The notes beneath the pieces are model-generated. The model did no database searches. It saw only the letters and a program-made list of their open reading frames with translations, and had not been told where the DNA came from. From contig OZ037838.1 of assembly GCA_964035575.1 (NCBI GenBank), forward strand, positions 1,302,001-1,366,000: 64,000 nucleotides of DNA, given 5' to 3'. The translations under genes and the position numbers were made by a program. The stretch comes from Rhynchopus sp. YZ270_cl-10 (lineage: Eukaryota; Euglenozoa; Diplonemea; Diplonemida; Diplonemidae). Below, in pieces: positions 9,904 through 19,913 of the stretch (positions are counted from its first letter, which is position 1; every line of letters starts with the position of its first letter).

Positions 9904-10983
9904 ATGGATGTGACCTTTGTGCTGGAAGAGTCAGGCGTGACTGCGACAGTGGAGGTGCCGTGCGAGGCGGACGTTGCAGCGGCAAAGGAGGTTGCGTGCA
10001 CGGCGCTTGCTGTCTCGCCTGCGTCTGTCGAGATGCGCATCGGCACGCAGGTGCTGGAGGGGACGTGCCGTCTGCAGGACACTGCGTTTGATGCAGGGGT
10101 GCAGGTTGTGCTTGCCCGCCCTCGCTTTGCCGACATCAAGTGTCCTGCTGAGTACAGTGCAACAGATGTGGAAAACTTGTCGCTGTCGCGTTGTGGAACG
10201 CTCTGCATCTATGTTCATCATAGGCATGTTGGCGGCTTCGACACAGAAACCTTCGACACTGTCTTCTCATTTGAAGTGGACACCAAAGTGATCCGTGGGC
10301 CTGCCATCTCGCAGTGCAAGACACGCTGCTACCTGCCATGTGGGGACTACCTACTCGAGGTTGCGCTTCCTGGTGGGGAGGTGCTCCGCAAAGTCGACGG
10401 CACCTCGATAGAAGTGTTCGCATGTGGCGATGTTGTTCTCTCCCAGGGCTTAGAAGGCGTGTCTGTGTATGACGAAGACATGACGTTGCTCCGCTCTCTC
10501 GCGCACGAGTTGTGCAGGAATGTAGCAGTGTCGCCCTGTGCTGAGTGGGTGATCACCTCCTCCTACAAGGAGAAGGAGGCACGTCTGTGGGATGTGAACA
10601 CAGGTGAAGCTGTTGCATGTGTACCTGCGCAGGGGTGGTGTAAAGTGGCGCTTTCACGGTATGCTTCTGTCTTTGCTGTGGAGGGGGTGGGAAATACCGT
10701 GCAGCTCTATGATTGGAGTGGTGCGGCTCTTCGCAGTGTTGATGTGGATGAGACAATCCGGGGCATGCAGTTCACACCATGTGGGAAGTACCTTGTGGTA
10801 AAGACTACATATGCGGGGCACCAGTATGATGTGGCGACCATGTCCTGTGTGCGTGTGTTCCCTGTCGTAGCTTTCTACTCTTCCTTTGCGATATCGCCGT
10901 GTTCACGTGTGGTTGTGTTCAAAGCAGCAAGAGGTGACACACAATGTGACGTTCTTTTCACTAGACATCTGTACCCCTACTGA
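9904..10983 (+). CDS. UBLP family copy 7
   Basis: 359 aa, among the shortest copies, because the loop between CGKYLVV and HQYDVATMSC is only a few residues (KTTYAG). It has VSPCAEWVI in place of VSDCGGWVI, as copy 9 has VSPSGGWVI. The spacer after it is a near copy of the spacer after copy 12, yet its variable loops differ completely from those of copy 12. The tail is RHLYPY. Intact. Confidence 0.88.
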   Translation: MDVTFVLEESGVTATVEVPCEADVAAAKEVACTALAVSPASVEMRIGTQVLEGTCRLQDTAFDAGVQVVLARPRFADIKCPAEYSATDVENLSLSRCGTLCIYVHHRHVGGFDTETFDTVFSFEVDTKVIRGPAISQCKTRCYLPCGDYLLEVALPGGEVLRKVDGTSIEVFACGDVVLSQGLEGVSVYDEDMTLLRSLAHELCRNVAVSPCAEWVITSSYKEKEARLWDVNTGEAVACVPAQGWCKVALSRYASVFAVEGVGNTVQLYDWSGAALRSVDVDETIRGMQFTPCGKYLVVKTTYAGHQYDVATMSCVRVFPVVAFYSSFAISPCSRVVVFKAARGDTQCDVLFTRHLYPY

Positions 10984-11240
10984 GTGATGCAGTCCACCCT
11001 GTGTGGGAAGTACCTCCTCGCTGTCGCTGAGTACTGCGGTGTGTTGCTATCGTGTGTTGCATCAGTATTTGCGTTGCACCCTCGACCTACTAGACTGTGA
11101 GGAAATTCATTTGTACGAGTATGTAATACGTCTGGAAATGAAGGACGCGCTCTTCGGTTGCCATGTGTCTTACCGTGTTCCCCTTCCCCCCTTTTGTTCT
11201 CCACCTCTCCCGTACTTCAGGACGCGGGGGTTTGAAAAAT
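10984..11240. other. Family 3' spacer, class shared with copies 9 and 12
   Basis: Begins TGAGTGATGCAGTCCACCC and includes GTGGGAAGTACCTCCTCGC, which resembles a duplicated piece of the CGKYL coding block. Then TGCACCCTCGACCTACTAG and a pyrimidine-rich stretch ending in TACTTCAGGACGCGG. The same arrangement follows copy 12 (32237-32510), and a shorter version follows copy 9. Confidence 0.55.
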
Positions 11241-12464
11241 AAAATGAAGGGCAAATTGCGATAACACGTATACTTTTTGTTTCCATTTGCGATAACACGT
11301 ACACAAAAAGTATACGTGTTATCGCGAAAAAGTGTACGTGTTATCGCGAAAAGTGGTCAAAAAAGTATACGTGTTATCGCGAACAAAAATGTACGTGTTT
11401 CCTTCTTCTAAGGTGCTCGCTCTCCATACCTAGACCCTCGAATTTTTTTTTTGGGCCCCAAAAATGGCTAATTTCGACGATTTGAGGCCATTCAAAGCAA
11501 AATTTGGCACTTTTGAGCATCTGTAGGGGTCTAGAACGCGGTTGCGAGCACCCCGTTTTTTAGCGAAATATGTACGTGTTATCGCGAAAAGTGTTCAAAA
11601 AAATGTACGTGTGACATTCAGAAGACAGGGTCTGGTGGTAAATTTTGCGTATCCCTCTGTGGGTCACTCACACTTGCGGTCATGTGCCACTGCGTGGGTC
11701 TGGGAACCAGACTTACGTACTTAAGGTGCACGAAGACAGGGTCTGGTGGTAAATTTTGCGTAGTACTGCGACGTGGTACTGCGTGGGTCTGGGAATATGG
11801 GTACCTGGTACAGGATATTTGTTGTCAAAGACATCTTCCACCATGCATTGAGGAGGGTAAGACAGTGGTCGCAGTTTGTACTTGATAGCATTACAACATT
11901 TAACTTCTCCACGGGGGTCTTGGGCCGTTCATTCGGTTATACCTTGACTAGCGGAAGAGGCCTTTTTGGTCTCTAGAATATCCGGTATTCCCGAACGGAG
12001 GCACACTTTGTGTGTTACTACGACCTGGCAACTTCCAGCAGTAGGTTAAGTAATCTTTCTTGTAAATTGTTGGATCATTATCTCCTCAGTGCATGAATGC
12101 CCCACGTGACTGGACACTTTTGTGTTTGTCATGTGGAGCTGTGGTTGCTCTTTCACGACTTTTATCCTTGTACACAGTGTACCCAGTACCCAGTGCCCTG
12201 TCACGACTTTTTCCGTGACAAAAAGTTTGGTTTCCTTGACAAACCAGGTACCCAGGTACCTGGGTACCTGGGTACCTGGGTACCTGGGTACCTGGGTACC
12301 TGGGTACCTGGGTACCTGGGTACCTGGGTACCTGGGAAAACACGTACGTTTTTGTTCGCGAAAACACGTACACTTTTTCGCGATAACACGTATACTTTTT
12401 GTGTACGTGTTATCGCAAATCGAAAAAAAAAGTATACGTGTTATCGCAATTTACCCTAAAATGA
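11241..12464. mobile_element. 1.2-kb non-autonomous inverted-repeat DNA transposon with 7-bp target duplication
   Basis: The element spans 11248-12457. Its ends, AGGGCAAATTGCGATAACAC on the left and, on the opposite strand, AGGGTAAATTGCGATAACAC on the right, stay matched for about 97 bp with a handful of differences. AAAATGA directly flanks both sides (11241-11247 and 12458-12464). The duplicated spacer at 32508-32524 lacks the element and one AAAATGA, which is an empty site. Inside are further GTGTTATCGCG subterminal repeats, a duplicated segment (GAAGACAGGGTCTGGTGG at 11626 and 11731) and a GGTACCTG minisatellite. No transposase frame is visible, so it would need a transposase supplied elsewhere. 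Superfamily not assigned; 7-8 bp target duplications fit several. Confidence 0.85.
12244..12338. repeat. GGTACCTG minisatellite (8-bp unit, about 11 copies)
   Basis: Perfect 8-bp units in tandem. Each unit contains the palindrome GGTACC, and the left edge (CCAGGTACCCAGG) is inverted relative to the rest. It lies inside the transposon. The open frames crossing it (VPGYLGTW repeats) are a by-product of the repeat. Confidence 0.9.
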
Positions 12465-12956
12465 AAAAAGATGAAAAGTACAAAAGGGACATCCGACTTT
12501 AGTGGGAGGGATGGATGCGATCAACAAACAACAAACAACGAATAAATATAGAAGTATTTCATTTTTAGGGACACGCAATGTATAAAAGGAAGTTTCTGTC
12601 GCGATTGTATTTGAGAATGCTGTTGTTTCCTTTTGTACCCCTTTGGAAAAAGGCTTTTTACCTCTCTCCCACATAGACAGAGCAAGGGTGAAAAATAATC
12701 CATGTCAATGTGAATATTGGTGTGGATGCATCAATGCACAACAAAACCGATCATAAAGAAAGAGAAATAAGCATACTTTTCAGGTATTTTGACGATAACG
12801 ACCACACCACCCTTTACCTCTCTTTTTCACTTTTGCTCTGTTATAACCCTCTTCTGTTGGTGGAAGCTACAGACAACGATAACATCACACAAACACACAA
12901 AACAACCCACACCTCATCTCCTCCCAACAGAGGTGGAACAAGAAGAAGACAAAACA
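12465..12956. other. Spacer before copy 8, leader type C
   Basis: Bases 12475-12675 (GACATCCGACTTTAGTGGG through CCCTTTGGAAAAAGGC) match 32520-32717 before copy 13 almost base for base. Copy 8 then has an extra 200 bp. Leader type C follows: TTCTGTTGGTGGAAGC, a CACAAACACACAAAACAACC run, then CTCCTCCCAACAGAGGTGG and AGAAGACAAAACA. The TCCCAACAG sequence looks like a splice acceptor about 35 bp before the ATG. Confidence 0.55.
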
Positions 12957-14057
12957 ATGGATGTGACCTTTGTGCTGGAAGAGTCAGGCGTGACTGCGAC
13001 AGTGGAGGTGCCGTGCGAGGCGGACGTTGCAGCGGCAAAGGAGGTTGCGTGCACGGCGCTTGCTGTCTCGCCTGCGTCTGTCGAGATGCGCATCGGCACG
13101 CAGGTGCTGGAGGGGACGTGCCGTCTGCAGGACACTGCGTTTGATGCAGGGGTGCAGGTTGTGCTTGCCCGCTGCTGTTCCAACATCAAGTGTCCTGCTC
13201 AGTACAGTATCCGAGACAACGTGCCAAAGTTCTCATTGTCTCTTTGCGGAACACTCTGCGTCTTGACTGACGATGTCCGTAGTTCCTGTATCGGCTTCGA
13301 CACCGACACCTTCAACACTGTCTTCAAGTTTGAGGTCGCATCTGATGATCTCGGAACGCCTGCCATCTCACGCTGCAAGGCACGCTGCTACCTCTCGGGT
13401 TGGAGCAACTTACGCATGATTGCGCTTCCAGATGGGGAGGTGCTCCGCAAAGTCGACGACCTCTCGAGAGCAGTGTTCGCGTGTGGTGGTGTTGTTGTCT
13501 CCCAGGGTGATGACGGCGTCTCTGTGTATGACGAAGACCTGACGTTGCTCCGCTCTCTCACACACAAAGGTTGTGAGAAAGTAGCAGTGTCTGACTGTGG
13601 TGGGTGGGTGATCACTTGCTCCGATGTGGAGAACAACGCACGTCTGTGGGATGTGAACACAGGTGAAGCTGTTGCATGTGTGCCTGCGGATGGGGGGTAC
13701 GTGTCTGTTTCACGGTCTGCCTCTGTCTTTGCTGTGGGGGTGGACAACACCGTGCACCTCTATGACTGGAGTGGTGCGGCTCTTGGTCGCGTTGATGTAG
13801 GTGAGGCTACGGAAGGCATGCAGTTCACCCCGTGTGGGAAGTACCTTGTGGTCAAGATATATTACAAGATACAGGAGTATGATCGGAAATACGAGCTTCG
13901 CCAGTATGATGTGGCGAACACGTCCTGTGTTCGTGTGTTCCGGAATGTTGGCAGTTCATCGTTTGCGATATCGCCGTGTTCACGTGTGGTTGTGTGTCAG
14001 GAACGCCACTCCATAGTGACGAGACATCTTTGCACACACAACATACAACAACAGTGA
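12957..14057 (+). CDS. UBLP family copy 8
   Basis: 366 aa. Divergent around the linker (ARCCSNIKCPAQYS) and in the first propeller block (FDTDTFNTVFKFEVASDD). QYDVANTSC replaces QYDVATMSC, and the tail is RHLCTHNIQQQ rather than RHLYP-type. The loop before LRQYDV is aromatic and charged (KIYYKIQEYDRKYE). Intact. It is the last family member before the PPEF-type phosphatase gene. Confidence 0.88.
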   Translation: MDVTFVLEESGVTATVEVPCEADVAAAKEVACTALAVSPASVEMRIGTQVLEGTCRLQDTAFDAGVQVVLARCCSNIKCPAQYSIRDNVPKFSLSLCGTLCVLTDDVRSSCIGFDTDTFNTVFKFEVASDDLGTPAISRCKARCYLSGWSNLRMIALPDGEVLRKVDDLSRAVFACGGVVVSQGDDGVSVYDEDLTLLRSLTHKGCEKVAVSDCGGWVITCSDVENNARLWDVNTGEAVACVPADGGYVSVSRSASVFAVGVDNTVHLYDWSGAALGRVDVGEATEGMQFTPCGKYLVVKIYYKIQEYDRKYELRQYDVANTSCVRVFRNVGSSSFAISPCSRVVVCQERHSIVTRHLCTHNIQQQ

Positions 14058-14588
14058 GTGATGTCTCGCTTGGGAGGTGGCTACTGCAATTCTGGTAGGA
14101 AGTCGAGCGTCCCGCCCAGTGGTTTGTCCCAAACAACACCGAAAAACACGAGCGGACAACTTTATGTAACCGTTCCCAAAAATTCACGATGAGCAGAAAA
14201 GCATTTTCAATGCAAAAAAAATAGTGGCGCAGTTGAATAATGGGTGTGGGGTTTTCGCCGAGCGATATATCGGCATTTCAAGATCAATCCCGGCCTTCTT
14301 CACGTCAAATTTTGTTATATTTTTCTTTTCCACACACCCCCAACATGCCATACGCCCACTTTCCCTCCCTCATCCACTGATCCAGAACACCACAACACCC
14401 CACACACATACACACCCTCTTTTCTCCCTCCCCACTACCCCCCCTGGTATTCTTTTCCTCTCTCGATCTCCCCCCCTCCCCCACTCCTGCCCCACCCCCT
14501 TTTTTAAACACCCGATTTGTTACATTTACACAAAGCACTTTTTGGGTGTGCGTTCGGTGGGGGGAGTGGCCGCCCCACCTGGCCGAGG
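14058..14588. other. Spacer upstream of the phosphatase gene
   Basis: Almost pure pyrimidine/CA sequence from 14330 to 14510, then a short purine-mixed stretch to the ATG at 14589. A promoter or 5' leader for the phosphatase is likely here, but no specific motif is recognisable. Confidence 0.4.
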
Positions 14589-17500
14589 ATGGGACAGTGT
14601 TGCGCGAAGGGTGAAGTAGGAGGCAAGGCAGCGGAGACAGAGGACAAAGAACCTGTGAAGAAGAAGGAGGAGCCCCAAGACAACGAGGTTGTCGTCCGCA
14701 ATGGTGTTATGTACGATGAATTCTGCGACCTTGTGCTCACAGTATGGTTCTTCTTTTATTTTTATGATTGCATATTTGCAAAATTCGAACAGAGTTATTG
14801 TTTCTAACACCCGAATTTCCCCCATTTTTTCTCCTATTAATCCCTTTAATTTTATACTGCTCAAATTTTTCTTGCATCTCAATAAAACCACCAGCAATAC
14901 GCAAGCGGGGAGGTACTAACTCAGAACACCACTTACGCGGACCCACAAGAAGCTTGGAGGTACACCGCTGAGATGCTTGACACGACAGAGAAGGGGACCA
15001 TCGAATGGAACGACGTCGAACGCACCATCAACGACTTGGGAGCAGAGTTTGGCCAGGCTGTCATCATGATGGAGCTGATCGAGACTATCACGCGGTCTAA
15101 GGTCAAGCTACGACATCTGTTTGCAACCTTGGACCTTGACGGGGGCGGCAAGCTGTCTGAAGAAGAGTTTTCTCAGGGCCTGGTCAAACTTCACGGCAGG
15201 GAGGCCTCCTTCCCTGGCTTCCGCGAGCTCTGGACCATGCTCGACCAAGATGGCGACAATGAAATCTCCTGGTCAGAATTCCTCTCGGGCCTCTCCGTCG
15301 AGGACGTTATGGGCCTCCACCCAAACGTCGAGATCACCCAATCCATGGAGAAACGTCCTTCCTGCGAGGACATCTCAGGCAACGAAGCTGCCGCTGCAGA
15401 CATCCCACCTGAAGAGGACTTCACGGACATGATGACGAAGGAGGTCGAAGAGGCGGCACGGATTGTACAACGATTCTACCGTCGTAATAAGGCTCGCATT
15501 TTGATGAAAAACCGGATCTGGCAGGTGACCGTCACAGCGCTCGATATGGGGGAAGAGAACGAATGTAACTCCGATGAAGATATCACAATAATGTCTGAAA
15601 GCGTCGGAGGATCCTCGACACACTCGGAAGAGTCTGCCGACAACGAAAACGACCAGGACGATCCTGCTGCTCCAGAAGAGGATACCGCAACGCCGCAGTC
15701 CCGAGAGGATTCGCTTCTCAAGGTCTTTCAAAACCTGCGCGAACGACGCGAGCTTCCTCCCCGCGCCGTCGCAGCGTCCATCATCTTCGAGGTCTCACGC
15801 CTCCACAAACTATCCCGCAATGTTGCAGAAATTAAAATCCCCCCAAAAGGCCTTATGCACGTGATAGGAGACATCCACGGACAGCTTGAAGACGTTCTGC
15901 TCATCCTCGATGACTGTGGCCTCCCATCACCAATGTGCACCTTTTTGTTTAATGGGGACTTTGTTGACAGAGGTCAGTTCGGCGTGGAGGTTTTGTTATT
16001 GCTTTACACGATGAAGTTGCTTTGGCCCGACCATGTACATCTGAACAGAGGAAACCACGAGGCACGGCGGTTAAACGAGAAGTACGGGTTTGATGTGGAG
16101 GTCTCGGAGAAATATGATTTGCAGTTGTTTAAGAATATTACACGGTCCTTTTGTATGCTGCCTTTGGCCCATATCGTAGAAGACCATTTCTTTGTGATTC
16201 ATGGAGGGCTCAGCTCGGAGCCCGACGTTAGCATCGAAGACTATAACAAAATCGATCGTTTCCGGCAGGTTCCGCGACGTGAGGAAAGCCTCTGTGGGCC
16301 AATCGCGCTTCGCCGTTACGCTCGGTTATTTGAAGGCGCAATGTGGTCGGACCCACGCGAGGTGAAAAACTGGGAAGAATCCAAACGTGGTGCAGGAGTT
16401 TTCTTTGGCAAAGCCATCGTAGAGAACTTCCTGAAGAAGAATGGGCTCAAGAAGATAATACGATCGCATGAGGTATGTGGACAAAAAAAAAGATTGTTTG
16501 AAAAAAAAAAAACATCACACAGTCATACCAACCTGGCTACTGCGAGCACCACGACAGACAGACCTTGACAGTGTTCTCAGCATCGAACTACTGTGGAGTA
16601 GACGACAATCAGGTACGTTCAAAAAAAAACCCCCCCCCCCCAGCGTGTTTTCCTCACATTAAACAGTCGCCAAAGAGATATGAGAAGCTTTTTGCACTTT
16701 TCAACTTCTCTGTATCACGAAATAGAATTGGTGTATTTCAAGTCAAACTTTTTTCACATTTTGTTTTCACTCAAAATGCTTGAGAGACTCGTTCCTCTTT
16801 GCTTGTTGCTCAAAAGACTATAAACGGGGGGGAAAAAAGTAAAGGTTGTTTGTCACTCAACCCCTCTCCTCCTCCCCCCTTTAGGGCTGCTTCCTGACGA
16901 TCCACCCCAACTGCGAGGTCCGGTATCGACAGTACCGTGTTGCCAGCAGCGACCTTCTGCAGATCGGCAAGAACAGCAGAATGAGCTCTGGCATCTCTTG
17001 GAAGGGTAGTGCCTGTGAGGACTCGCTCCGTCGGATACGGGTATGCATTCTATTACAGTACAAAGCAAAATTGGAAGACCAAAAAATGCCAATTCTACAA
17101 GAAAATACCCACCAAAAATCCGCCAATATTTTGCCAACACTCTCCTTCAATCCTCTATTCCCCATATGGAACCAAAAATACCTCCCTACAGAACCTGATT
17201 TTCTGCCAACGGAGCGCATTGATGCACGAATTCCAGGCGGTTGATACAGAAAAGACTGGGAAAGTGTCGTCTGATGATTGGGTAGCAATCATGAACCAGG
17301 TCATCAACGACGAGGTGCCGTGGCGCTGTATCATGAACGACATTGTTATCATGGAGAAGGACGGCAAAGTTGCCTACGTTCCGTACCTCGAACGCTACCA
17401 GAACCTTATGCAGCAGCGTATGATCCAATCCTGGGTCGAGAAGATGATGAAATACCTGGGCGGCCGCATGAAACGGTTTGTGGATGAGCTCGCCCAGAGC

Positions 17501-17845
17501 ACCCCAGGGATTTCTTTATCATATTACGAGATGTGTGAATCCCTACGCAAGCATATCCCTGGGCTAGGGGAAAGCAGTGCCTACCATATAGTGTTAGCGT
17601 TGGATGAAAACAAAGATGGATTCATCGACGTAGGGGAGTTTACCCACGCATTCTCAAAGCTGGACCTGATCGACCCGAAGTCCTGCGTGATAGAGCTCTG
17701 GGAGATGGCGACCTTTGACCAGATTTCCTTTATGATATTCAAGCGAGCGTTCCAGAAGCAAGTGCTCATGGCGAACAGAACGCATGGTTCGCACGATACT
17801 ACAAACTCTACCCACTCAAACCCACTTCAAGTGTATTCTCGATAA
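14589..17845 (+). CDS. PPEF-type serine/threonine phosphatase with EF-hands, five exons
   Basis: Exons 14589-14741, 14925-16472, 16523-16612, 16885-17040 and 17192-17845 join to 866 aa. All four introns are phase 0 (donors GTATGG, GTATGT, GTACGT, GTATGC; all end in AG). The N-terminus MGQCC suits myristoylation/acylation. EF-hand-like loops lie near 121 (DLDGGGKLSEEE) and 158 (DQDGDNEISWSE), then an IQ-like helix near 225-247 (RIVQRFYRRNKAR). The phosphatase core has GDIHGQ near 366, GDFVDRG near 395, RGNHE near 427, HGG, and RSHE split from the next segment by intron 2. More EF-hand loops follow near 667 and 787 (DENKDGFIDVGEF). PPEF enzymes are calcium/calmodulin-regulated protein phosphatases. 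The N-terminal EF-hand pair is an addition to the usual IQ-phosphatase-EF order. Exon 5 acceptor choice is the least certain point. Confidence 0.9.
16613..16884 (+). other. Phosphatase intron 3, holding an inverted dispersed repeat
   Basis: 272 bp, donor GTACGT, acceptor CCCCTTTAG. Bases 16776-16853 are the reverse complement of 5023-5095 with very few differences (AGAGACTCGTTCCTCTTTGC ... AAGTAAAGGTTGTTTGT). The intron may have been enlarged by a repeat insertion; the other three introns of this gene are 50-183 bp. Confidence 0.75.
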
Positions 17846-19319
17846 AAAAAAGGGGGGTAGAAAAGGGTTCATTTTGCTTTATTTTCACATTTTTTTGAAG
17901 AAATATATTTGAAAATACAAAAAATATTGGGTGTATCTGTATCTTTCTCTAATGTGCGTGATTTTAACTTTTTTGTTTTGTTGCTTGTCAATGTCCTTAT
18001 GCGACCACTTCAAAAAAAATCATCAAAAAAAATAAATATGAAGTGTTTCATCAGTCTGGCATTGTGCGCGGTCAGTTAGAGGTGTGCCATCAACAACTTG
18101 ACTTTTGTTTATCAGCTGTAAACCAGGAAATGTATTGTCGGACATGCATAATTGGGTGTACACCCCCGGTGCAGCCGGTCGAGGGCTTTTGTATTTCGAC
18201 TAAACTATATTTTTCTCTTTTTCTTTTGCATGAGTGGGTGTGTTTCCCCACCTTTCCTTCCCCTTACTCCCCGACCCCTTCCCCTACTTCCCCCTCCCTT
18301 TTTTTTTTTCAAAAAAAAAAAAAAAAAATAAAGTTTATCAAATTGAGCATGGCTTGCGGAGTATCGTTCCGAGAGTTCCAAGAGTTCCAAGAGTAGTGGA
18401 GTTTTTAATTTTTCAGATCCTCCGCAAGCCATGATTATGGCGCTTTGGCTTGTTTCCACAAGCCAGCAAAAAAAGCTTAGACCAAATTGGAGTGTGGGGG
18501 GGGTTGGGGTATTCTGGGGAAAAAGTAAATACATAGAAACACAATATCGAGGTGGCAGTTGCTCCAGGCAAAAGGGGGAAAATGTCTGGAGAAGTTGTAA
18601 AGAATAAAAAATGAAAGTCGTGAACAGGAAGTACTTTTTCCAATGTACTCCTTTATTTTGCAAAACCTCACGGGGGAAAGCCAAAAAATGTGTACCAGAC
18701 TCATTTCTTCTTTTCCCAGTTTTCCCTCTCTGTTTTTTTTTATTTTTTTCTTTTTTTGAAATTTTCAACTTTACTTTCGTTCCCCTTATAATCTTTCGGC
18801 TTTGTGTCAAAAATGGTGCCCACTCCACCCAAAAGGAGCCGATATTTCCATTTTCTGGAATACATACACATTTTTAGCTATTTATTAGCAACAAATATTT
18901 TGGACATTATTTTCACTGAATTATACAAGATGAGGACGACTGATTCGGGACATGAAATAATGGCCCATAATGTTGCCTGATATGCAAAATAATTCCCATT
19001 TTTTTTTATTTCAAAGCTCTCTGAGCTCTCTGACAAGAATAGAATAAAAGAAGTAAAATGATAAAAGCAGGTTACCAGCAAAACAGCCTTTCTCCCCCAA
19101 TATTTTCTCTCCCTTTCCCCCCAAAAAAAACACCCCCGTTGCGAAAAAAAACCCGATTTTTTTGATATCTGCAACAATTGAAGATAACCGCTGGCAATGT
19201 CATTTTTCCTTTTTTTTTCTTCTTTGGGCATAGCAAACCCCTTCTTATAAAACACCACCTTTGCATTGCGCTTTCTCTTCCAGCATCTTCACCCTTCCTT
19301 AGGAATACACACCAATAAA
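17846..19319. other. Long AT-rich spacer, no gene
   Basis: Homopolymer-rich. One clear structure: CATGGCTTGCGGAG at 18348 pairs with CTCCGCAAGCCATG at 18419, a 14-bp perfect stem around a loop with GAGTTCCA repeats. Long open frames on the - strand here are low-complexity and not family-like. Confidence 0.5.
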
Positions 19320-19913
19320 ATGGGTCCGGACATCACTTTTTTTATCCCGCTTTTTGTGTTTGTGGGGTTCTTGGTGACATGCATACTGATATTTGCATGC
19401 TGTCAATGCCACAGGAGGAGCCAGTACCACCAGCACCACCATCATTCTCCATTGCTCCAGGTTCGAACCGCACCACCGGCGCAGGCTGGGTGGGACGACG
19501 TTCCCGCGCCCTCTTACATGCGATGCCCGATCACCACCCAACTAATCCGCGATCCTGTGTCATGTACGTGTGGACACAACTTTGAGAGGTCGTACCTAAT
19601 TGAGCAGGTCCGGAAGTACCAAAGGTGTCCCGTCTCTTCGCAGACCCTTGCAGAAATGGAGGTGCGGGAAAATGAAAACTTACGACTAGAAATTCAACGG
19701 CATGTGTCCGCATACCAGGCGGCTACGACTCAGTTCGGCCCTCCGCCTGCACAACAACAGATGTACGCCGCGCCGAATATGGGTGTGGGTGCGTACGGTG
19801 GGGGAGAAGGAGGAGGAGGTGCCATGCCTAACCTAGGCCAAACCCCAGCACCCCTCCCCACGGCGCCCCCCATGTCTGCCTTGCAGCCGAAAGCCGATCC
19901 GGAATTGATATGA
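19320..19913 (+). CDS. Membrane-anchored U-box E3 ubiquitin ligase-like protein
   Basis: 197 aa. Residues 5-28 form a hydrophobic anchor (TFFIPLFVFVGFLVTCILIF) with no cleavable signal pattern, followed by a Cys/His-rich stretch (ACCQCHRR, QYHQHHHH). Residues 64-133 match a U-box: MRCPITTQLIRDPVSCTCGH, FERSYLIEQV, RCPVSSQTL, then a charged helix. The C-terminal 60 residues are Pro/Gly/Gln-rich. U-box proteins bind E2 enzymes and promote ubiquitin transfer; here the anchor would place the domain on the cytosolic face of a membrane. ATG 19320 is chosen because the upstream in-frame codon is TTG. Confidence 0.85.
   Translation: MGPDITFFIPLFVFVGFLVTCILIFACCQCHRRSQYHQHHHHSPLLQVRTAPPAQAGWDDVPAPSYMRCPITTQLIRDPVSCTCGHNFERSYLIEQVRKYQRCPVSSQTLAEMEVRENENLRLEIQRHVSAYQAATTQFGPPPAQQQMYAAPNMGVGAYGGGEGGGGAMPNLGQTPAPLPTAPPMSALQPKADPELI

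Noticed and set aside
12086-12502. VPGYLGTW-repeat proteins on both strands at 12.2-12.4 kb
   Set aside because: Produced by the 8-bp GGTACCTG repeat, which is open in several frames.
18205-18828. 207-codon - strand frame at 18.2-18.8 kb
   Set aside because: Lys/Phe-rich low complexity over homopolymer tracts; no domain.
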